A stretch of 64,000 nucleotides of DNA from Talinum fruticosum (taxonomy: Eukaryota > Streptophyta > Magnoliopsida > Caryophyllales > Talinaceae), in NCBI GenBank assembly GCA_021018815.1, contig JAITYX010000010.1, forward strand, positions 1,364,001-1,428,000. The letters run 5' to 3'. Numbering within the stretch: position 1 is the stretch's first letter; each line of letters begins with the position of its first letter. Below are positions 32,391 to 45,514 of the stretch, one piece after another. The notes beneath the pieces were generated by a model. That model was not told where the DNA came from. It saw nothing but the letters and a program-made list of their open reading frames with translations, and did no database searches. Both the position numbers and the translations under genes were made by a program.

Positions 32391-35300
32391 ATGAACTCCA
32401 GCTTGTTTTTGACAAGATCGTTAACCGGAGCTCCGAAAGCAAAAGAAGAGCAGCGTGAAAATGTTTTTCACACAAGAGGGACCGTGCATAGCAAGGTGTG
32501 CTCCATTATTATTGATGGGGGTTGTAGCACAAATGTAGCTTCCACAATCATGGTGGAAAAGCTTGGGCTTCACACAACACCCCACCCTCATCCATACAAA
32601 CTTCAGTGGGTAAATCATGGTGAATATTTTCAAGTCAAGTCTAAGTGTCTTATTTCATTTAGCATTGGCAAGAATTATTGTGACGAGGTATGGTGTGATG
32701 TTGTTTCAATGGATGCTTGCCATTTATTGCTTGGTAGGCCGTGGCTATTTGATAGAAGGGTCATGCATGATGGATTCTTAAACACTTATACCTTTGTTAA
32801 GGATCACAAAAGGATAACCCTACTTCCTTTGTCACCAAGCCAAATTCTGGAAACTACGCCACAAAAGCCTCTACTCCAAACCGACCCCTTACTCACCTAT
32901 GGAGAAAATTTCTTGAAATCTAAACAAGCATGAATTTCGGCCTTCCAAGGAACTCATCCTCCTTACACCAAATGAGACCGAGAGCCCTACTCAAACAGCC
33001 CACCCCCTTGCCAAAGAACTCTTAACCAAATTTGCCCATGTTTTCCCAAATGAAATTCCTCTTGGCCTTCCCCCACAAAGAACCATCCAACACCACATAG
33101 ACCTTATTCCGGGATCCATACTGCCCAACAAACCCGCCTATAGGATGAATCCCAAGGATGCCCAAGAAGTCCAAAGGCAAGTTGAGGAGCTGGTGGCAAA
33201 AGGTCTCGTAAGGGAGAGTAGAAGTCCTTGTGCGGTGCCAACTTTGTTGGTCCCTAAAAAGGATGGATCCATGAGGATGTGTGTGGACAGCCGAGCCATA
33301 AACAAAATCACAATCAAGTATAGACATCCTATTCCAAGGCTTGAGGATATGCTAGATGAACTCCATGGGTCCCAAATATTTTCAAAGATAGACTTGAGGA
33401 GCGGATATTATCAAATTAGAATCCGAGAAGGGGATGAATGGAAGACCGCTTTCAATACTAAAGGTGGCCTTTATGAATGGATGGTCATGCCGTTTGGTTT
33501 ATCCAATGCACCAAGTACCTTTATGAGACTCATGAATCAAGTGTTCCGACCACTTATTGGCAAATTTGTGGTTGTTTATTTTGATGACATCTTGGTGTAT
33601 AGTAGAAATGAGGAAGAGCATTACAATCACCTTGTTCAAGTCCTCAAGATTTTGGAAGGAGAGAAGCTATGGGGCAACTTACAAAAGTGCACATTCTTCA
33701 CTTCTGAGGTAGTCTTCCTCGGTATGTTGTCTCGGCGCAAGGAATCAAGGTGGATGAAAGTAAGGTAGACGCCATCCGTTCATGGCCCATCCCGGCCAGC
33801 ATTCATGATGTTAGGAGTTTTCATGGCCTAGCTTCATTCTACCGGAGATTCATCAAGGACTTTAGCACCATCATGGCCCCCATGACCGAGGTGCTCAAAG
33901 AGAGTGCATTCCTGTGGAACTCCAAAGCTCAAGAAGCTTTCAAGCAATCAAGCAAAAATTATCACAAGCCCCGGTCCTTGTTCTACCAAGCTTTGAGAAG
34001 ATTTTTGAAGTAGAATGTGATGCCTCGGGTGTAGGCATCGGCGGAATTCTTTCTCAAGAAGGGCGGCCCATTGCCTTCTTTAGTGAAAAACTAAACGAGT
34101 CAAGGAGGAAATACTCAACATATGACAAAGAGTTCTATGCCATTGTGAGGACTTTGGAACATTGGAGCCATTATCTTGTGGCTAATGAGTTCATTTTACA
34201 TTCGGATCATGAGGCTTTGAAATACATTCAAGGGCAACATAAGATCAATCCAAGGCATGGAAAATGGGTAGAGTATTTACAAACTTTCCATTTCACCATC
34301 AAACATAAATCCGGTAAAATGAATAAGGGTGCGGATGCTCTTTCCAGGAGGTACCTATTGATGTTCCAATTACAAACTCAAGTCCTTGGTTTTGAACACT
34401 TGAAATCTTTGTACTCTAATGATGAGGATTTTTGTGAAATATTTCGTGATTGTTCTAAACATCCAAAGGGCGACTTTTTGATCCAAGGAGGCTATCTTTT
34501 TAAGGGAGCACGTCTCGTGTGTGCCTCGGTGTGGCACAAGGGAATTACTCATCCGAGAGGTGCATAGTGGCGCACTTGCTGGCCATTTCGGTGTCCACAA
34601 AACAGTCAAGCATGTTGCGTGAACATTACTATTGGCCGAGAATGGAGAGTGATGTACAGGAGATATTGAAGCGTTGTGCGGTGTGTCAAGAGGCAAAGAG
34701 CCACTCCCTACCTCAAGGGCTCTATACACCGTTACCTACACCCACTCAACCATGGGAGGATGTGAGTATGGATTTTATTTTGGGGCTACCGAGAACACAA
34801 AGAAACAAGGACTCTATCTTCGTAGTGGTCGACCGTTTCTCTAAAATGGCTCATTTCATTCCATGCAACAAAACCAATGATGCCACACAAATTGCCGACC
34901 TATACTTTAAAGAAGTGGTAAGGTTACATGGCGTTCCTAAGACAATTGTGTCGGACCGAGACAAAGCAAATTCCTTAGTCATTTTTGGCTCACCTTGTGG
35001 AAAAAGTTGGGGACTAAACTTAAATTTAGTACCACATGTCATCCTCAAACGAATGGACAAACGGAGGTAACAAATCGGACATTGGGTGTGCTACTAAGGT
35101 CTTTAATTAAAACAAACACCAAAGCATGGGATCAGCCTCCTAGCTCACGCCGAGTTTGCGTACAATAGAGCTCCTAGCAAGACAACAGGGCTAAGTCCGT
35201 TTAAAGTTGTCTATGGTATGGACCCAATAACTCCGCTTGACTTAACCCCAAGAGAGAATGCTGAAAAACCGAGTGTTGATGCAATCAAAAGGGTCCAGGA

Positions 35301-35725
35301 AATACAAAGAATGCATGAGCAAGTAAAAACCAAAATTGAGCTGTCCAACGCCAAATATAAACAAGCAAGTTGACAAGGGAAAGAAGAGGATGATCTTTCG
35401 TCCCGGAGATTTGGTATGGGTCCATTTGAGGAAAGAAAGATTTCCAGCCAAACGAAAGTCCAAGTTAATGCCCCGAGCTGATGGACCGTTTGAAGTGCTA
35501 GAACGGATTGGAGACAATGCGTACAAAGTGGAATTGCCCGGAGACTATGGAGTGTCCGCTACTTTCAATGTGGCCGATCTCTCACCATACTTTGAAGATG
35601 ATACTCTAGAGAATTTGAGGACAAATTCCTTTTCACAAGGGGAGGATGATGGAGAGTTACTTGCTACATGGACTCCAAAACCTTGTGTCATCGTTACCAT
35701 GGTACAAAACGAAGCGCTAGCATGA
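32391..35725 (+). pseudogene. Unit 6 pol, frameshifted
   Basis: Leader intact (CCGGAG). A gained before the stop at 32931-32933; G lost at about 33721, stop 33768; base lost at about 33940, stop 34013; base gained at about 34515, stop 34567; A gained at about 34608; two bases gained after VSDRD (about 34970), stop 35070; extra C about 35137; A gained at about 35365. Integrase tail open to 35725. Confidence 0.93.
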
Positions 35726-36685
35726 TAACCTACGGGTTAATGAACGTGTGTACAAAAATAATGCAAGCTGGTCGGTCCATATTTCTTTCTACAAATAAAT
35801 CAAGCAAGAGAAGGAGCATTCTAGAAGCATACATCATGGTGGAGGAAGGTTGTTAGAATCTTGACAAAGGAGGAAGCAACCGTGGCCACATGTTCCTTAA
35901 CCATCAAATGCTTGGCTAGAATTCACCCTAGCTTGGCTTGGAGAAAGGGAAAGGAATATTGTTAGTTAACATTTTGTTTTTGCTTTATTTTTAGCCTACA
36001 TTCGGTTATGTAAAATGCCATAGCTAGGCATTATATAATCAGCTCATGAGCTTCATTGTAACACACCTTTGATGAAATATATGAGTTTATACTCGAGCTG
36101 GATTTGCTCACCCTTCGGAACTCTCATTGCTGTATCCTAGTGTGGCAGCTAGGTGGTGTCCTGTGAGTCCTTCCAATCTCCCGGTGGTGTTGCTGTATCC
36201 GGACAGATTGAAGGTGCCCTCGGTTCTTACTCGGTGGTGTTTTCTCGTATCCGAGCTAGGACCTTGGTATTATCCCCTCACTTCATCAATTCATATCTCA
36301 CAATCTACCCAGCCATTTCATTCCAAATTTTAACCACAATCCTTCCTGTCCATCTACTTCCATTCCACCAATTTTCAGCTCCATCCAAGAACACCTCCAT
36401 CCTCCACACCAAAATCAAACAAAGGGTGTCTGTCTGTACAGCCAGCCGGTTACCTCAGCTTCAGGCTATCTGTTCAGGGAGTTCCCCTTATCCAAATTCA
36501 ACGAAACTTGGTCACGATCATCATCTACCAGTTACCATCCTTCCCACCAAATTTCAGCCAAGACCAAGCACTTTTGCCCCTCCATTTCCCCAATCTGCCA
36601 AGATTGCGCAAGCAGGCTGCATTCTGCCCGGTTGTGCTTCTTGCGGTTTGCTATCCATTTTCTTTGCTTCCGCCACTACACATCA
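35647..36685 (+). repeat. Array LTR 7
   Basis: 1039 bp; same two variants as LTR 6 (three-C run, ctcgtatcc). TATA 36032-36038, primer site 36690-36701. Confidence 0.97.
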
Positions 36686-36767
36686 TTTTTGGTATCAGAG
36701 CAAGTTCTGAACCTAGGGTGATTGTGTCCATTTCCCAAAAAATTAAAAACCACAAAAATAGCCAGCC

Positions 36768-39700
36768 ATGAACTCCAGCTTGTTTTTGACAAGATCGTTA
36801 ACCGGAGCTCCGAAAGCAAAAGAAGAGCAGCGTGAAAATGTTTTTCACACAAGAGGGACCGTGCATAGCAAGGTGTGCTCCATTATTATTGATGGGGGTT
36901 GTAGCACAAATGTAGCTTCCACAATCATGGTGGAAAAGCTTGGGCTTCACACAACACCCCACCCTCATCCATACAAACTTCAGTGGGTAAATCATGGTGA
37001 ATATTTTCAAGTCAAGTCTAAGTGTCTTATTTCATTTAGCATTGGCAAGAATTATTGTGACGAGGTATGGTGTGATGTTGTTTCAATGGATGCTTGCCAT
37101 TTATTGCTTGGTAGGCCGTGGCTATTTGATAGAAGGGTCATGCATGATGGATTCTTAAACACTTATACCTTTGTTAAGGATCACAAAAGGATAACCCTAC
37201 TTCCTTTGTCACCAAGCCAAATTCTGGAAACTACGCCACAAAAGCCTCTACTCCAAACCGACCCCTTACTCACCTATGGAGAAAATTTCTTGAAATCTAA
37301 ACAAGCATGAATTTCGGCCTTCCAAGGAACTCATCCTCCTTACACCAAATGAGACCGAGAGCCCTACTCAAACAGCCCACCCCTTGCCAAAGAACTCTTA
37401 ACCAAATTTGCCCATGTTTTCCCAAATGAAATTCCTCTTGGCCTTCCCCCACAAAGAACCATCCAACACCACATAGACCTTATTCCGGGATCCATACTGC
37501 CCAACAAACCCGCCTATAGGATGAATCCCAAGGATGCCCAAGAAGTCCAAAGGCAAGTTGAGGAGCTGGTGGCAAAAGGTCTCGTAAGGGAGAGTAGAAG
37601 TCCTTGTGCGGTGCCAACTTTGTTGGTCCCTAAAAAGGATGGATCCATGAGGATGTGTGTGGACAGCCGAGCCATAAACAAAATCACAATCAAGTATAGA
37701 CATCCTATTCCAAGGCTTGAGGATATGCTAGATGAACTCCATGGGTCCCAAATATTTTCAAAGATAGACTTGAGGAGCGGATATTATCAAATTAGAATCC
37801 GAGAAGGGGATGAATGGAAGACCGCTTTCAATACTAAAGGTGGCCTTTATGAATGGATGGTCATGCCGTTTGGTTTATCCAATGCACCAAGTACCTTTAT
37901 GAGACTCATGAATCAAGTGTTCCGACCACTTATTGGCAAATTTGTGGTTGTTTATTTTGATGACATCTTGGTGTATAGTAGAAATGAGGAAGAGCATTAC
38001 AATCACCTTGTTCAAGTCCTCAAGATTTTGGAAGGAGAGAAGCTATGGGGCAACTTACAAAAGTGCACATTCTTCACTTCTGAGGTAGTCTTCCTCGGGT
38101 ATGTTGTCTCGGCGCAAGGAATCAAGGTGGATGAAAGTAAGGTAGACGCCATCCGTTCATGGCCCATCCCGGCCAAGCATTCATGATGTTAGGAGTTTTC
38201 ATGGCCTAGCTTCATTCTACCGGAGATTCATCAAGGACTTTAGCACCATCATGGCCCCCATGACCGAGGTGCTCAAAGAGAGTGCATTCCAGTGGAACTC
38301 CAAAGCTCAAGAAGCTTGAAGCAATCAAGCAAAAATTATCACAAGCCCCTGGTCCTTGTTCTACCAAGCTTTGAGAAGATTTTTGAAGTAGAATGTGATG
38401 CCTCGGGTGTAGGCATCGGCGGAATTCTTTCTCAAGAAGGGCGGCCCATTGCCTTCTTTAGTGAAAAACTAAACGAGTCAAGGAGGAAATACTCAACATA
38501 TGACAAAGAGTTCTATGCCATTGTGAGGACTTTGGAACATTGGAGCCATTATCTTGTGGCTAATGAGTTCATTTTACATTCGGATCATGAGGCTTTGAAA
38601 TACATTCAAGGGCAACATAAGATCAATCCAAGGCATGGAAAATGGGTAGAGTATTTACAAACTTTCCATTTCACCATCAAACATAAATCCGGTAAAATGA
38701 ATAAGGGTGCGGATGCTCTTTCCAGAGGTACCTATTGATGTTCCAATTACAAACTCAAGTCCTTGGTTTTGAACACTTGAAATCTTTGTACTCTAATGAT
38801 GAGGATTTTTGTGAAATATTTCGTGATTGTTCTAAACATCCAAAGGGCGACTTTTTGATCCAAGGAGGCTATCTTTTTAAGGGAGCACGTCTCGTGTGTG
38901 CCTCGGTGTGGCACAAGGGAATTACTCATCCGAGAGGTGCATAGTGGCGCACTTGCCGGCCATTTCGGTGTCCACAAAACAATCAAGCATGTTGCGTGAA
39001 CATTACTATTGGCCGAGAATGGAGAGTGATGTACAGGAGATATTGAAGCGTTGTGCGGTGTGTCAAGAGGCAAAGAGCCACTCCCTACCTCAAGGGCTCT
39101 ATACACCGTTACCTACACCCACTCAACCATGGGAGGATGTGAGTATGGATTTTATTTTGGGGCTACCGAGAACACAAAGAAACAAGGACTCTATCTTCGT
39201 AGTGGTCGACCGTTTCTCTAAAATGGCTCATTTCATTCCATGCAACAAAACCAATGATGCCACACAAATTGCCGACCTATACTTTAAAGAAGTGGTAAGG
39301 TTACATGGCGTTCCTAAGACAATTGTGTCGACCGAGACAAAGAAATTCCTTAGTCATTTTTGGCTCACCTTGTGGAAAAAGTTGGGGACTAAACTTAAAT
39401 TTAGTACCACATGTCATCCTCAAACGAATGGACAAACGGAGGTAACAAATCGGACATTGGGTGTGCTACTAAGGTCTTTAATTAAAACAAACACCAAAGC
39501 ATGGGATCAGCCTCCTAGCTCACGCCGAGTTTGCGTACAATAGAGCTCCTAAGCAAGACAACAGGGCTAAGTCCGTTTAAAGTTGTCTATGGTATGGACC
39601 CAATAACTCCGCTTGACTTAACCCCAAGAGAGAATGCTGAAAACCGAGTGTTGATGCAGTCAAAAGGGTCCAGAAATACAAAGAATGCATGAGCAAGTAA

Positions 39701-40099
39701 AAACCAAAATTGAGCTGTCCAACGCCAAATATAAACAAGCAAGTTGACAAGGGAAAGAAGAGGATGATCTTTCGTCCCGGAGATTTGGTATGGGTCCATT
39801 TGAGGAAAGAAAGATTTCCAGCCAAACGAAAGTCCAAGTTAATGCCCCGAGCCGATGGACCGTTTGAAGTGCTAGAACGGATTGGAGACAATGCGTACAA
39901 AGTGGAATTGCCCTGAGACTATGGAGTGTCCGCTACTTTCAATGTGGCCGATCTCTCACCATACTTTGAAGATGATACTCTAGAGAATTTGAGGACAAAT
40001 TCCTTTTCACAAGGGGAGGATGATGGAGAGTTACTTGCTACATGGACTCCAAAACCTTGTGTCATCGTTACCATGGTACAAAACGAAGCGCTAGCATGA
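36768..40099 (+). pseudogene. Unit 7 pol, frameshifted
   Basis: A gained before the stop at 37308-37310; C lost at about 37381; RT and connection region open past the site broken in most units; A gained at about 38174, stop 38186; two bases lost near 38317; T gained at about 38349; G lost at about 38726, stop 38738; base gained at about 38893; VSTET in place of VSDRD, then back in frame for the rest of the integrase core; extra C about 39511, stop 39543; extra A about 39551; A lost about 39642; TGA 39914-39916. Shares two transitions with unit 8 only (about 38957 and 39853). Confidence 0.93.
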
Positions 40100-41058
40100 T
40101 AACCTACGGGTTAATGAACGTGTGTACAAAAATAATGCAAGCTGGTCGGTCCATATTTCTTTCTACAAATAAATCAAGCAAGAGAAGGAGCATTCTAGAA
40201 GCATACATCATGGTGGAGGAAGGTTGTTAGAATCTTGACAAAGGAGGAAGCAACCGTGGCCACATGTTCCTTAACCATCAAATGCTTGGCTAGAATTCAC
40301 CCTAGCTTGGCTTGGAGAAAGGGAAAGGAATATTGTTAGTTAACATTTTGTTTTTGCTTTATTTTTAGCCTACATTCGGTTATGTAAAATGCCATAGCTA
40401 GGCATTATATAATCAGCTCATGAGCTTCATTGTAACACACCTTTGATGAAATATATGAGTTTATACTCGAGCTGGATTTGCTCACCCTTCGGAACTCTCA
40501 TTGCTGTATCCTAGTGTGGCAGCTAGGTGGTGTCCTGTGAGTCCTTCCAATCTCCCGGTGGTGTTGCTGTATCCGGACAGATTGAAGGTGCCCTCGGTTC
40601 TTACTCGGTGGTGTTTTCTGTATCCGAGCTAGGACCTTGGTATTATCCCCTCACTTCATCAATTCATATCTCACAATCTACCCAGCCATTTCATTCCAAA
40701 TTTTAACCACAATCCTTCCTGTCCATCTACTTCCATTCCACCAATTTTCAGCTCCATCCAAGAACACCTCCATCCTCCACACCAAAATCAAACAAAGGGT
40801 GTCTGTCTGTACAGCCAGCCGGTTACCTCAGCTTCAGGCTATCTGTTCAGGGAGTTCCCCTTATCCAAATTCAACGAAACTTGGTCACGATCATCATCTA
40901 CCAGTTACCATCCTTCCCACCAAATTTCAGCCAAGACCAAGCACTTTTGCCCCTCCATTTCCCCAATCTGCCAAGATTGCGCAAGCAGGCTGCATTCTGC
41001 CCGGTTGTGCTTCTTGCGGTTTGCTATCCATTTTCTTTGCTTCCGCCACTACACATCA
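40021..41058 (+). repeat. Array LTR 8
   Basis: 1038 bp. TATA 40406-40412, primer site 41063-41074. The following leader has one extra A (about 41116). Confidence 0.97.
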
Positions 41059-41141
41059 TTTTTGGTATCAGAGCAAGTTCTGAACCTAGGGTGATTGTGT
41101 CCATTTCCCAAAAAAATTAAAAACCACAAAAATAGCCAGCC

Positions 41142-44100
41142 ATGAACTCCAGCTTGTTTTTGACAAGATCGTTAACCTGAGCTCCGAAAGCAAAAGAAGA
41201 GCAGCGTGAAAATGTTTTTCACACAAGAGGGACCGTGCATAGCAAGGTGTGCTCCATTATTATTGATGGGGGTTGTAGCACAAATGTAGCTTCCACAATC
41301 ATGGTGGAAAAGCTTGGGCTTCACACAACACCCCACCCTCATCCATACAAACTTCAGTGGGTAAATCATGGTGAATATTTTCAAGTCAAGTCTAAGTGTC
41401 TTATTTCATTTAGCATTGGCAAGAATTATTGTGACGAGGTATGGTGTGATGTTGTTTCAATGGATGCTTGCCATTTATTGCTTGGTAGGCCGTGGCTATT
41501 TGATAGAAGGGTCATGCATGATGGATTCTTAAACACTTATACCTTTGTTAAGGATCACAAAAGGATAACCCTACTTCCTTTGTCACCAAGCCAAATTCTG
41601 GAAACTACGCCACAAAAGCCTCTACTCCAAACCGACCCCTTACTCACCTATGGAGAAAATTTCTTGAAATCTAAACAAGCATGAATTTCGGCCTTCCAAG
41701 GAACTCATCCTCCTTACACCAAATGAGACCGAGAGCCCTACTCAAACAGCCCACCCCTTGCCAAAGAACTCTTAACCAAATTTGCCCATGTTTTCCCAAA
41801 TGAAATTCCTCTTGGCCTTCCCCCACAAAGAACCATCCAACACCACATAGACCTTATTCCGGGATCCATACCGCCCAACAAACCCGCCTATAGGATGAAT
41901 CCCAAGGATGCCCAAGAAGTCCAAAGGCAAGTTGAGGAGCTGGTGGCAAAAGGTCTCGTAAGGGAGAGTAGAAGTCCTTGTGCGGTGCCAACTTTGTTGG
42001 TCCCTAAAAAGGATGGATCCATGAGGATGTGTGTGGACAGCCGAGCCATAAACAAAATCACAATCAAGTATAGACATCCTATTCCAAGGCTTGAGGATAT
42101 GCTAGATGAACTCCATGGGTCCCAAATATTTTCAAAGATAGACTTGAGGAGCGGATATTATCAAATTAGAATCCGAGAAGGGGATGAATGGAAGACCGCT
42201 TTCAATACTAAAGGTGGCCTTTATGAATGGATGGTCATGCCGTTTGGTTTATCCAATGCACCAAGTACCTTTATGAGACTCATGAATCAAGTGTTCCGAC
42301 CACTTATTGGCAAATTTGTGGTTGTTTATTTTGATGACATCTTGGTGTATAGTAGAAATGAGGAAGAGCATTACAATCACCTTGTTCAAGTCCTCAAGAT
42401 TTTGGAAGGAGAGAAGCTATGGGGCAACTTACAAAAGTGCACATTCTTCACTTCTGAGGTAGTCTTCCTCGGGTATGTTGTCTCGGCGCAAGGAATCAAG
42501 GTGGATGAAAGTAAGGTAGACGCCATCCGTTCATGGCCCATCCCGGCCAGCATTCATGATGTTAGGAGTTTTCATGGCCTAGCTTCATTCTACCGGAGAT
42601 TCATCAAGGACTTTAGCACCATCATGGCCCCCATGACCGAGGTGCTCAAAGAGAGTGCATTCCAGTGGAACTCCAAAGCTCAAGAAGCTGAAGCAATCAA
42701 GCAAAAATTATCACAAGCCCCTGGTCCTTGTTCTACCAAGCTTTGAGAAGATTTTTGAAGTAGAATGTGATGCCTCGGGTGTAGGCATCGGCGGAATTCT
42801 TTCTCAAGAAGGGCGGCCCATTGCCTTCTTTAGTGAAAAACTAAACGAGTCAAGGAGGAAATACTCAACATATGACAAAGAGTTCTATGCCATTGTGAGG
42901 ACTTTGGAACATTGGAGCCATTATCTTGTGGCTAATGAGTTCATTTTACATTCGGATCATGAGGCTTTGAAATACATTCAAGGGCAACATAAGATCAATC
43001 CAAGGCATGGAAAATGGGTAGAGTATTTACAAACTTTCCATTTCACCATCAAACATAAATCCGGTAAAATGAATAAGGGTGCGGATGCTCTTTCCAGGAG
43101 GTACCTATTGATGTTCCAATTACAAACTCAAGTCCTTGGTTTTGAACACTTGAAATCTTTGTACTCTAATGATGAGGATTTTTGTGAAATATTTCGTGAT
43201 TGTTCTAAACATCCAAAGGGCGACTTTTTGATCCAAGGAGGCTATCTTTTTAAGGGAGCACGTCTCGTGTGTGCCTCGGTGTGGCACAAGGGAATTACTC
43301 ATCCGAGAGGTGCATAGTGGCGCACTTGCCGGCCATTTCGGTGTCCACAAAACAATCAAGCATGTTGCGTGAACATTACTATTGGCCGAGAATGGAGAGT
43401 GATGTACAGGAGATATTGAAGCGTTGTGCGGTGTGTCAAGAGGCAAAGAGCCACTCCCTACCTCAAGGGCTCTATACACCGTTACCTACACCCACTCAAC
43501 CATGGGAGGATGTGAGTATGGATTTTATTTTGGGGCTACCGAGAACACAAAGAAACAAGGACTCTATCTTCGTAGTGGTCGACCGTTTCTCTAAAATGGC
43601 TCATTTCATTCCATGCAACAAAACCAATGATGCCACACAAATTGCCGACCTATACTTTAAAGAAGTGGTAAGGTTACATGGCGTTCCTAAGACAATTGTG
43701 TCGACCGAGACAAAGAAATTCCTTAGTCATTTTTGGCTCACCTTGTGGAAAAAGTTGGGGACTAAACTTAAATTTAGTACCACATGTCATCCTCAAACGA
43801 ATGGACAAACGGAGGTAACAAATCGGACATCGGGTGTGCTACTAAGGTCTTTAATTAAAACAAACACCAAAGCATGGGATCAGCCTCCTAGCTCACGCCG
43901 AGTTTGCGTACAATAGAGCTCCTAGCAAGACAACAGGGCTAAGTCCGTTTAAAGTTGTCTATGGTATGGACCCAATAACTCCGCTTGACTTAACCCCAAG
44001 AGAGAATGCTGAAAACCGAGTGTTGATGCAATCAAAAGGGTCCAGAAATACAAAGAATGCATGAGCAAGTAAAAACCAAAATTGAGCTGTCCAACGCCAA

Positions 44101-44471
44101 ATATAAACAAGCAAGTTGACAAGGGAAAGAAGAGGATGATCTTTCGTCCCGGAGATTTGGTATGGGTCCATTTGAGGAAAGAAAGATTTCCAGCCAAACG
44201 AAAGTCCAAGTTAATGCCCCGAGCCGATGGACCGTTTGAAGTGCTAGAACGGATTGGAGACAATGCGTACAAAGTGGAATTGCCCTGAGACTATGGAGTG
44301 TCCGCTACTTTCAATGTGGCCGATCTCTCACCATACTTTGAAGATGATACTCTAGAGAATTTGAGGACAAATTCCTTTTCACAAGGGGAGGATGATGGAG
44401 AGTTACTTGCTACATGGACTCCAAAACCTTGTGTCATCGTTACCATGGTACAAAACGAAGCGCTAGCATGA
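41142..44471 (+). pseudogene. Unit 8 pol, frameshifted
   Basis: TGA 41178-41180; A gained before the stop at 41682-41684; C lost at about 41755. RT through connection and into RNase H is one open stretch (41895-42746), with a whole Phe codon missing near 42689; T gained at about 42721 ends it. Base gained at about 43267, stop 43317; VSTET instead of VSDRD; extra C about 43884, stop 43916; A lost about 44014; TGA 44286-44288. Private transitions at about 41871 and 43831. Confidence 0.93.
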
Positions 44472-45432
44472 TAACCTACGGGTTAATGAACGTGTGTACA
44501 AAAATAATGCAAGCTGGTCGGTCCATATTTCTTTCTACAAATAAATCAAGCAAGAGAAGGAGCATTCTAGAAGCATACATCATGGTGGAGGAAGGTTGTT
44601 AGAATCTTGACAAAGGAGGAAGCAACCGTGGCCACATGTTCCTTAACCATCAAATGCTTGGCTAGAATTCACCCTAGCTTGGCTTGGAGAAAGGGAAAGG
44701 AATATTGTTAGTTAACATTTTGTTTTTGCTTTATTTTTAGCCTACATTCGGTTATGTAAAATGCCATAGCTAGGCATTATATAATCAGCTCATGAGCTTC
44801 ATTGTAACACACCTTTGATGAAATATATGAGTTTATACTCGAGCTGGATTTGCTCACCCTTCGGAACTCTCATTGCTGTATCCTAGTGTGGCAGCTAGGT
44901 GGTGTCCTGTGAGTCCTTCCAATCTCCCGGTGGTGTTGCTGTATCCGGACAGATTGAAGGTGCCCCTCGGTTCTTACTCGGTGGTGTTTTCTCGTATCCG
45001 AGCTAGGACCTTGGTATTATCCCCTCACTTCATCAATTCATATCTCACAATCTACCCAGCCATTTCATTCCAAATTTTAACCACAATCCTTCCTGTCCAT
45101 CTACTTCCATTCCACCAATTTTCAGCTCCATCCAAGAACACCTCCATCCTCCACACCAAAATCAAACAAAGGGTGTCTGTCTGTACAGCCAGCCGGTTAC
45201 CTCAGCTTCAGGCTATCTGTTCAGGGAGTTCCCCTTATCCAAATTCAACGAAACTTGGTCACGATCATCATCTACCAGTTACCATCCTTCCCACCAAATT
45301 TCAGCCAAGACCAAGCACTTTTGCCCCTCCATTTCCCCAATCTGCCAAGATTGCGCAAGCAGGCTGCATTCTGCCCGGTTGTGCTTCTTGCGGTTTGCTA
45401 TCCATTTTCTTTGCTTCCGCCACTACACATCA
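44393..45432 (+). repeat. Array LTR 9
   Basis: 1040 bp; four-C run and ctcgtatcc, identical at these sites to LTR 2. TATA 44778-44784, primer site 45437-45448. Confidence 0.97.
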
Positions 45433-45514
45433 TTTTTGGTATCAGAGCAAGTTCTGAACCTAGGGTGATTGTGTCCATTTCCCAAAAAATTAAAAACCAC
45501 AAAAATAGCCAGCC

